A program made the position numbers and the translations under genes. Shown one piece after another: positions 13,059 to 16,974 of a stretch of DNA of 16,974 bases. Origin of the DNA: Bacillota bacterium (GTDB taxonomy: Bacteria > Bacillota > Clostridia > Oscillospirales > Oscillospiraceae); the NCBI GenBank assembly GCA_017861415.1, contig JAGFXS010000008.1, positions 1 through 16,974 of the forward strand. Direction: 5' to 3'. A model generated the notes under the pieces. That model did no database searches. It was not told the origin of the DNA and saw only the letters and a list, made by a program, of their open reading frames with translations. Numbering within the stretch: position 1 is the first letter of the stretch; each line of letters starts with the position of its first letter.

Positions 13059-14150
13059 CTACGGTTTGGTGTTGCCGTCGTACCAATAGGTTTGATCGGT
13101 AATCTTCCGCTCAAAAATGACGCTGCACTCCTTGGTGTGTTTGGCCTGATGGTATTGCAGCAGGACGGTATCCTGGTCCTTGCAACCCAAAATCTCTAGC
13201 TTGCCCCGCTCATTGGAGAGAACATACCGAAAATCCTTGGCGTTGCCGCTGGTCTGCCGCTTAACGTTCTGAACGATTTCAATGCCTTGTTTGATGGGAA
13301 CCTGGAAGTGTGTTTTTACCCCGGTCACGGGGCGGCACTGGAATAGATAGTAGGGGACGATGCCGACCTTGGTCAAGGATTTAAATAGTGTGGCCAGGGT
13401 GTCTGCGGAATCGTTGACGCCGCGGAGCAGGACACTCTGGTTCTTGATAATGATGCCCTGATCCTGCAGGCACCGGATAGCGGCCACAGATTCTTTGGAA
13501 AGCTCATTGGGGTGATTATATTGGGTACTGACGTAAAGCTGCTTTTTGGCACAGTAGGTGCGTAGGATTTGCTGAAGCTCTGGATCCCCCAATATTCTCT
13601 GAGGGAGAACGATGGGTGTCTTGGTGCCAAACCGTATATAGTCCAAATGATCGATTTCACAAAGCTTTTCCAGATATTCGGCAATTTTGCCATTGCTGTT
13701 GAGGAAGGAATCCCCTCCCGAAATCAGAACATTGTGGATTTCCGGATGCTGCTTAATGTAGTCCACCACGGCATCCACGTCGGCAACCGTTTCTTCGGTG
13801 TCCAGGCCCACCAGGCGCTTGCGGAAACAGTAGCGGCAATACATGGCGCAGAGATTGGTGGACAGAATCAGAGCTGTCTCACTATACTTGTGCTGAAGGC
13901 CGCTTGCCTTGGTGTTCTGGCACTCGCCGCTGGTGTCAAAAGTACCATCCACCTGAAGCTCTTCTGGCGAAGGCACAGACATTCTCAAAATGGGGTCATT
14001 TTTGTTGGAGAAATCAATGAGGTTTAAGTAATACTCTGGGATAGCCATGGGGTATTGCTCCAAAAGTTCTTCTGACAATTGGGCGGCAACATCCGGGAGA
14101 TAATGGCGGAGAGACTCCAAATTTCGAATCATTTTTTGGGTTTGCTTCAT
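13059..14150 (-). CDS. KamA-family radical SAM aminomutase, probably not lysine-specific
   Basis: The 363-residue product has the radical SAM motif CAMYCRYC (Cys 101, 105, 108), SGGDSFL (144-150), TKTPIVLPQRI (177-187), STQYNHPNE (208-216) and LLRGVNDS (241-248), all as in lysine 2,3-aminomutase, which moves an amino group by SAM radical and PLP chemistry. Lys317 (NERGK) is the probable PLP lysine. The two Asp that grip the lysine side chain in the clostridial lysine enzyme (Asp293 after YQC, Asp330) are not conserved: YLFQCRPV has Arg273, and the second site reads LSNERGK. That fits glutamate 2,3-aminomutase or a related specificity. ATG 14150 is chosen; AAAGGAG lies 13 nt upstream, a long spacing, and a TTG at 14183 is unsupported. 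The gene is monocistronic with its own promoter and terminator. Confidence 0.88.
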   Translation of the reverse strand: MKQTQKMIRNLESLRHYLPDVAAQLSEELLEQYPMAIPEYYLNLIDFSNKNDPILRMSVPSPEELQVDGTFDTSGECQNTKASGLQHKYSETALILSTNLCAMYCRYCFRKRLVGLDTEETVADVDAVVDYIKQHPEIHNVLISGGDSFLNSNGKIAEYLEKLCEIDHLDYIRFGTKTPIVLPQRILGDPELQQILRTYCAKKQLYVSTQYNHPNELSKESVAAIRCLQDQGIIIKNQSVLLRGVNDSADTLATLFKSLTKVGIVPYYLFQCRPVTGVKTHFQVPIKQGIEIVQNVKRQTSGNAKDFRYVLSNERGKLEILGCKDQDTVLLQYHQAKHTKECSVIFERKITDQTYWYDGNTKP

Positions 14151-14185
14151 CTGCGTGTGGTCACTCCTTTCGCGGACAATCAAGA

Positions 14186-14200
14186 TGACTTAGTGAGTCA
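14186..14200. promoter_or_regulatory. Inverted repeat directly downstream of the -10 box
   Basis: TGACTTAGTGAGTCA has 5-bp arms (TGACT, AGTCA) and lies immediately next to the TACAAT box of the KamA-like gene, over the expected transcription start. The position suits a repressor site. Confidence 0.4.
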
Positions 14201-14229
14201 ATTGTATCATCGTCACCCCAAAAATGCAA
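14201..14229 (-). promoter_or_regulatory. Sigma-A type promoter of the KamA-like gene
   Basis: On the minus strand TTGCAT (14224-14229) and TACAAT (14201-14206) are separated by 17 nt. Confidence 0.7.
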
Positions 14230-14297
14230 GGAAAAAATAAATAGTTGCAAAACAGAGATAAAAAATACAGAAAATGGAATGCGTAGAAATAGAAGCA

Positions 14298-14334
14298 AGG
14301 GTAAATTTCATTACAAAAAATTAATATTTACCCT
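14298..14334. repeat. 9-bp inverted repeat AGGGTAAAT / ATTTACCCT
   Basis: AGGGTAAAT (14298-14306) pairs exactly with ATTTACCCT (14326-14334) across 19 AT-rich bases. It is about 70-100 bp upstream of the KamA-like promoter. Neither side has a T run, so a two-site protein-binding element is more likely than a terminator. Confidence 0.35.
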
Positions 14335-14450
14335 ATAAATGAGAGTAAAGTCTAATCAAATAAAGGAAAATGTGGAGACGAATCATTCAAAAACCCAATA
14401 AAATAGCAAACAGGGTGCAAAAAGCAACTCAAAATGAAATTTATATTGCA

Positions 14451-14492
14451 TAAAAAGCGCCTCGGAGCAAGACGAAAAGTCTGCTCCGAGGC
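14451..14492 (-). terminator. Intrinsic terminator of the asparaginase gene
   Basis: A 10-bp stem (14459-14468 with 14483-14492) extended by an inner AGAC/GTCT pair block; the minus-strand transcript continues GCTTTTTATG. It lies 21 nt after the asparaginase stop. Confidence 0.85.
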
Positions 14493-14512
14493 CTTGAAAA
14501 ATACGAGATAAA

Positions 14513-15538
14513 TTAGTAAATCGGACAGGACGGTGTGGCGATGAGGGATACCTCGCCGGCATAGCAAGTGTCAAATATACGGTGGAGTTGGTCCATATTA
14601 TCGGTCTGACCAAGGGCCCACATGAGCTTGGTGGCGGCAGCTTCAGTGGTCATGTCTCTGCCCGGGATGACACCCTGATCCAGAATTCGGTGGCCTACAT
14701 CATAGATGGAGAGGTCACAGCGCTCGTAAAGACACTGGCTGCACACCACAACGGCAATGCCCCGCTGGGAGAGCATGGCTAGTTTCCCCAGCAGATCGCG
14801 GTTAATGTAGTGGAGTCCCCCCGCACCGAAAGCCTCCAGTACAATGCCTCGATACCCCATCTCCATCAGGGCGTCAAAGATCTCTGGCCGTGTGCCGGGG
14901 ATCAGTTTAAGGATAAACACATCGTTGCAAATCTCTTCCCGCAGTGTGGTGGGATAGGAGGGACTGCCGCCTCCCTGGCAGGGATTTAGCAACCGGGTGC
15001 CGTCTGCGAATATCTCCCCTAAGTAAGCGGCGTTGACACTTTCAAAGGCATCGAAGCCCATGGTGCTTACCTTAACCGCACGGGTACCGGAAATAATCTT
15101 CCGATTGAAGGCCACGGAGACGCCGGTGATGCCGCTGGCAATTGCCTCAACAGCGGTAAACAAGTTGGTAACGCCATCGGAAAGGGGGTTTTGGAGGGGG
15201 AGTTGAGAGCCGGTCAGCACCACGCTCTTGTGGAGACTCTCCAGCATAAAGCTCAAGGCGGCGGCAGTGTAGGCCATGGTGTCTGTTCCGTGGGTGATGA
15301 TAATACCGTCATAATCTGGCAGGACGGAGTAGACCCGGCGGGCAATAAGCTTCCATTCCTCAGGCTGAATGTTGGAGCTGTCCAGATCCATCAGGTCTTC
15401 GTAGTCAAATTCAAACCGGGGATAGCCCGTTCTCAGGCGCGTAATGATATCCGATCCGTGAAGAGTGGGTACAAGCCCACGGTCTCCCATCTGGGAGGCA
15501 ATTGTGCCGCCTGTAGTGAGGAGAAGTATGCGTTTCAT
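14513..15538 (-). CDS. ansA: Type I L-asparaginase
   Basis: The enzyme hydrolyses asparagine to aspartate and ammonia. The 341-residue product starts MKRILLLTTGGTIASQ, which holds the nucleophile Thr12, and has ITHGTDTMAYTAAAL (82-96) with the second Thr-Asp pair. Also typical are VVLTGSQLPLQNPLSDG and the segment GIVLEAFGAGGLHYINRDLL. No signal peptide is present, so it is the cytoplasmic type I form. GGAGG lies 7 nt before the ATG. The Crp/Fnr gene ends 75 nt upstream on the same strand with no terminator between, so both are probably on one transcript, and the regulator may control asparagine use or simply be co-expressed. Confidence 0.94.
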   Translation of the reverse strand: MKRILLLTTGGTIASQMGDRGLVPTLHGSDIITRLRTGYPRFEFDYEDLMDLDSSNIQPEEWKLIARRVYSVLPDYDGIIITHGTDTMAYTAAALSFMLESLHKSVVLTGSQLPLQNPLSDGVTNLFTAVEAIASGITGVSVAFNRKIISGTRAVKVSTMGFDAFESVNAAYLGEIFADGTRLLNPCQGGGSPSYPTTLREEICNDVFILKLIPGTRPEIFDALMEMGYRGIVLEAFGAGGLHYINRDLLGKLAMLSQRGIAVVVCSQCLYERCDLSIYDVGHRILDQGVIPGRDMTTEAAATKLMWALGQTDNMDQLHRIFDTCYAGEVSLIATPSCPIY

Positions 15539-15613
15539 TGGAAAACCTCCAAAATATAAGGTTACAGATCATGCAGGGGAGAAATCGGGTTGTGACTTAT
15601 GCAGGGCAATTCC

Positions 15614-16264
15614 TCACAAGAGCACAAACTGATTTTTATCGTAGCGGAGCAGGCCGTCCTGCTGCATGCGGGAGAGCTCTCGGGACAGGGCACTGCGATC
15701 TACCGAGAGGTAATCAGCCAAATCCTGACGACTGAAGGGGACTGTGATGCGGTTGCTACCAGCCTCTAAAGCCAGAAGGGAGAGGTATGAGAGTAGTTTC
15801 TCCCGTGTATTACGTTTGGTGAGGTGACTCATTTTAGTGGTAAGGAGCAGATTCTTATTGGCCAGAATTCGAACCATGTTTTGCATGAGCATGGCATGGT
15901 AAAGGCAGGTGGGACTGCAGGTGTTAATAATTTTGCGATAATCCAACAAGAGTATCTGTGACTTGCTGTGAACCAAAACGCTGGCGGGGAGCTTTGTAAT
16001 TTCTGCACAGGCCACCTCGCCAAACAGGTCGCCGGGGCCCGCGTGGGCAAGAATAGACCGGTTGCCCCAGAAATCCTCTTGTATGATCCGAACGCCGCCG
16101 GAGAGCACCACCCCCACATGTCGGGGATCTTCACCTGCCAAAAAAACGAAGTCGTCTCTGTGGTAGGTTTTTTCCGCGGCACCCAGGCAGGAAAGCAGCT
16201 CAGGGAAATTATCTGGTGTAATTCCGCTAAATAAAGGGCATTCTTTCAGTGCTACCAAGTTCAT
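15614..16264 (-). CDS. Crp/Fnr-family transcriptional regulator
   Basis: The ATG at 16264 is chosen because GAGGGG lies 8 nt upstream; the open frame continues further but crosses the divergent promoter region. The 216-residue product has the cyclic-nucleotide-binding-type beta barrel (about 10-110, with LSGGVRIIQEDFWGNRSIL and PGDLFGEVACAE at 77-88), a long dimer helix (about 122-145), and a C-terminal helix-turn-helix (FSRQDLADYLSVDRSALSREL, 177-197). Five Cys (9, 26, 86, 116, 120) are present but do not copy the FNR cluster arrangement, so an Fe-S sensor role is not claimed. Known relatives sit divergent from a 4Fe-4S protein and hydroxylamine reductase and respond to nitrosative stress (HcpR-like). 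The divergent 4Fe-4S gene here fits that pattern. Confidence 0.92.
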   Translation of the reverse strand: MNLVALKECPLFSGITPDNFPELLSCLGAAEKTYHRDDFVFLAGEDPRHVGVVLSGGVRIIQEDFWGNRSILAHAGPGDLFGEVACAEITKLPASVLVHSKSQILLLDYRKIINTCSPTCLYHAMLMQNMVRILANKNLLLTTKMSHLTKRNTREKLLSYLSLLALEAGSNRITVPFSRQDLADYLSVDRSALSRELSRMQQDGLLRYDKNQFVLL

Positions 16265-16277
16265 AAAAACAACCCCT

Positions 16278-16293
16278 CGTTGTAAATGCAACG
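16278..16293. promoter_or_regulatory. Candidate operator in the divergent crp / 4Fe-4S gap
   Basis: CGTTGTAAATGCAACG is an inverted repeat with 5-bp arms and a 6-bp centre, the geometry of Crp/Fnr-family sites. It sits just downstream of the crp transcription start and touches its ribosome site, so binding could repress crp; it is also upstream of the plus-strand promoter. Confidence 0.5.
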
Positions 16294-16304
16294 GACTTTC
16301 AGAG

Positions 16305-16333
16305 TTGAGTATAGTATCATAGCCCCATAAAGT
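16305..16333 (+). promoter_or_regulatory. Candidate promoter of the 4Fe-4S protein gene
   Basis: TTGAGT (16305-16310) and TAAAGT (16328-16333) are 17 nt apart. The -35 overlaps the crp -10 and the -10 overlaps the crp -35, so the two promoters are mutually exclusive. Confidence 0.45.
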
Positions 16334-16336
16334 CAA
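16308..16336 (-). promoter_or_regulatory. Sigma-A type promoter of the Crp/Fnr gene
   Basis: On the minus strand TTGACT (16331-16336) and TATACT (16308-16313) are separated by 17 nt, a strong match. Confidence 0.75.
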
Positions 16337-16369
16337 GGGTAGCTCTTGGAAATATGGAGTGATTCTATT

Positions 16370-16974
16370 ATGATAAGAAAAATAATTCAAATTGAAGAAG
16401 ATAAATGCAATGGTTGTGGTCTGTGTGTCACGGCTTGCCATGAAGGTGCCATTGGCATGATAGACGGTAAAGCGAAGCTTCTGCGGGAGGACTATTGTGA
16501 CGGTTTTGGGGATTGTCTCCCTGCCTGTCCCACTGGAGCCATCACCTTTGTGGAGCGAGAGGCAGATGCCTATGATGAAGCAGCGGTGCAGGTGCACCTA
16601 ACAAATACACGGTCTGCTAAGGCGTCGAGTGGCTCCTGCCCTGGCGTCCGCGCTGCGTCTTTTACCCGTCCGTCGGATGAGTTGATGGGCCAGCCGGTTG
16701 CCCGAGAAGTGGAAAGTCAATTGCGCCAGTGGCCCATCCAGATTAAGCTGGCCCCTTTGCGGGCACCCTACTTTGAGGGGGCCAATTTGCTCATCGCAGC
16801 AGACTGTGCCGCTTACGCCTACGGGGATTTTCACAGCAGATATATGAAAAACAAGGTGACACTCATTGGCTGCCCTAAACTGGACAATATAGACTATGCG
16901 GAAAAACTCACGGCGATTATTGAGCAAAATTATATTAAGAGCGTAACGGTTGTGCGGATGGAGGTACCTTGCTG
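16370..16974 (+). CDS. 4Fe-4S ferredoxin-type protein, C-terminally truncated by window
   Basis: The frame is open from ATG 16370 to the right edge (201 codons), so the end is missing. GGAG lies 10 nt upstream. The first 60 residues form a ferredoxin domain: cluster one from CNGCGLCVTAC (Cys 13, 16, 19, 23), cluster two from CDGFGDCLPACP (Cys 43, 49, 53), where the second Cys of the usual CxxC is Phe46. That CDGxGxC form is known in a clostridial protein family placed next to Crp/Fnr regulators and hydroxylamine reductase. A linker with CPG (94-96) leads to a second domain (about 120 onward) with APYFEGANLLIAADCAAYAYGDFH and LIGCPKLDN, resembling Fe-S or cofactor-binding proteins of the same family. 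It is divergent from the Crp/Fnr gene. An electron carrier or redox sensor in nitrosative or oxidative stress is inference. Confidence 0.88.
   Translation, partial: MIRKIIQIEEDKCNGCGLCVTACHEGAIGMIDGKAKLLREDYCDGFGDCLPACPTGAITFVEREADAYDEAAVQVHLTNTRSAKASSGSCPGVRAASFTRPSDELMGQPVAREVESQLRQWPIQIKLAPLRAPYFEGANLLIAADCAAYAYGDFHSRYMKNKVTLIGCPKLDNIDYAEKLTAIIEQNYIKSVTVVRMEVPC

Larger units (their letters stand above)
14151..14512. other. Non-coding stretch between asparaginase and KamA-like genes
   Basis: These 362 AT-rich bases carry the promoter and leader of the KamA-like gene (14151-14229), a 9-bp inverted repeat (14298-14334) and the asparaginase terminator (14451-14492). The remaining sequence is A-rich on the plus strand with no gene. 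Short minus-strand frames here have no ribosome sites. Confidence 0.6.

Overview
The window (about 17 kb, mixed gene strands, roughly 50-55% GC by eye) looks like chromosomal core-plus-accessory DNA of an anaerobic, low-to-mid GC Firmicute. I infer a gut-type Clostridia, probably Oscillospiraceae (Flavonifractor/Lawsonibacter-like). The grounds are strong Shine-Dalgarno sites, sigma-A type promoters with 17-bp spacers, a large Alu-containing SRP RNA just upstream of dnaX-ybaB, a ferredoxin-thioredoxin reductase catalytic subunit beside a thioredoxin, a glutamate/lysine aminomutase-like radical SAM enzyme, and a Crp/Fnr regulator divergent from a ferredoxin-like protein. No phage, insertion sequence, CRISPR array, tRNA or rRNA gene is visible.

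Left part (1-2776), all on the minus strand: the N-terminal part of a collagen-like Gly-X-Y protein with a Cys-rich head, a non-coding stretch with a terminator and a 40-nt purine tract, a secreted coiled-coil TolC-type protein, and a small protein with two SSB-like OB folds. Then on the plus strand comes an information-processing block: SRP RNA, dnaX and ybaB, closed by a strong terminator. recR, the usual next gene, is absent from that position.

Middle (5588-9149): a secreted CAP-domain protein whose linker is built of fifteen 10-residue units, including a segment with Cys at every fifth residue; a ZIP metal transporter; a cyclase/arylformamidase-fold hydrolase; and a small lipoprotein resembling part of a periplasmic-type substrate-binding protein. 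From 9432 to 11736 on the plus strand are an LCP-family cell-wall ligase, dCTP deaminase, FTR catalytic subunit and thioredoxin, ending in a perfect bidirectional terminator.

Right part (11790-16974): a DtxR/MntR-type regulator whose metal-site residues look DtxR-like, an orphan lipoprotein, a KamA-family radical SAM enzyme lacking the lysine-recognition Asp residues, type I asparaginase probably cotranscribed with a Crp/Fnr regulator, and a divergent 4Fe-4S protein cut by the window edge. The last two share a 105-bp region with face-to-face overlapping promoters and an inverted repeat that is a good operator candidate.

I found no clear previously undescribed multi-gene system. The most unusual items are the decapeptide/Cys-every-5 linker in the CAP protein, the short FTR subunit with non-plant cysteine spacing next to a WCGVC thioredoxin, the KamA homologue with an altered substrate pocket, and several exact palindromes at promoter or leader positions.
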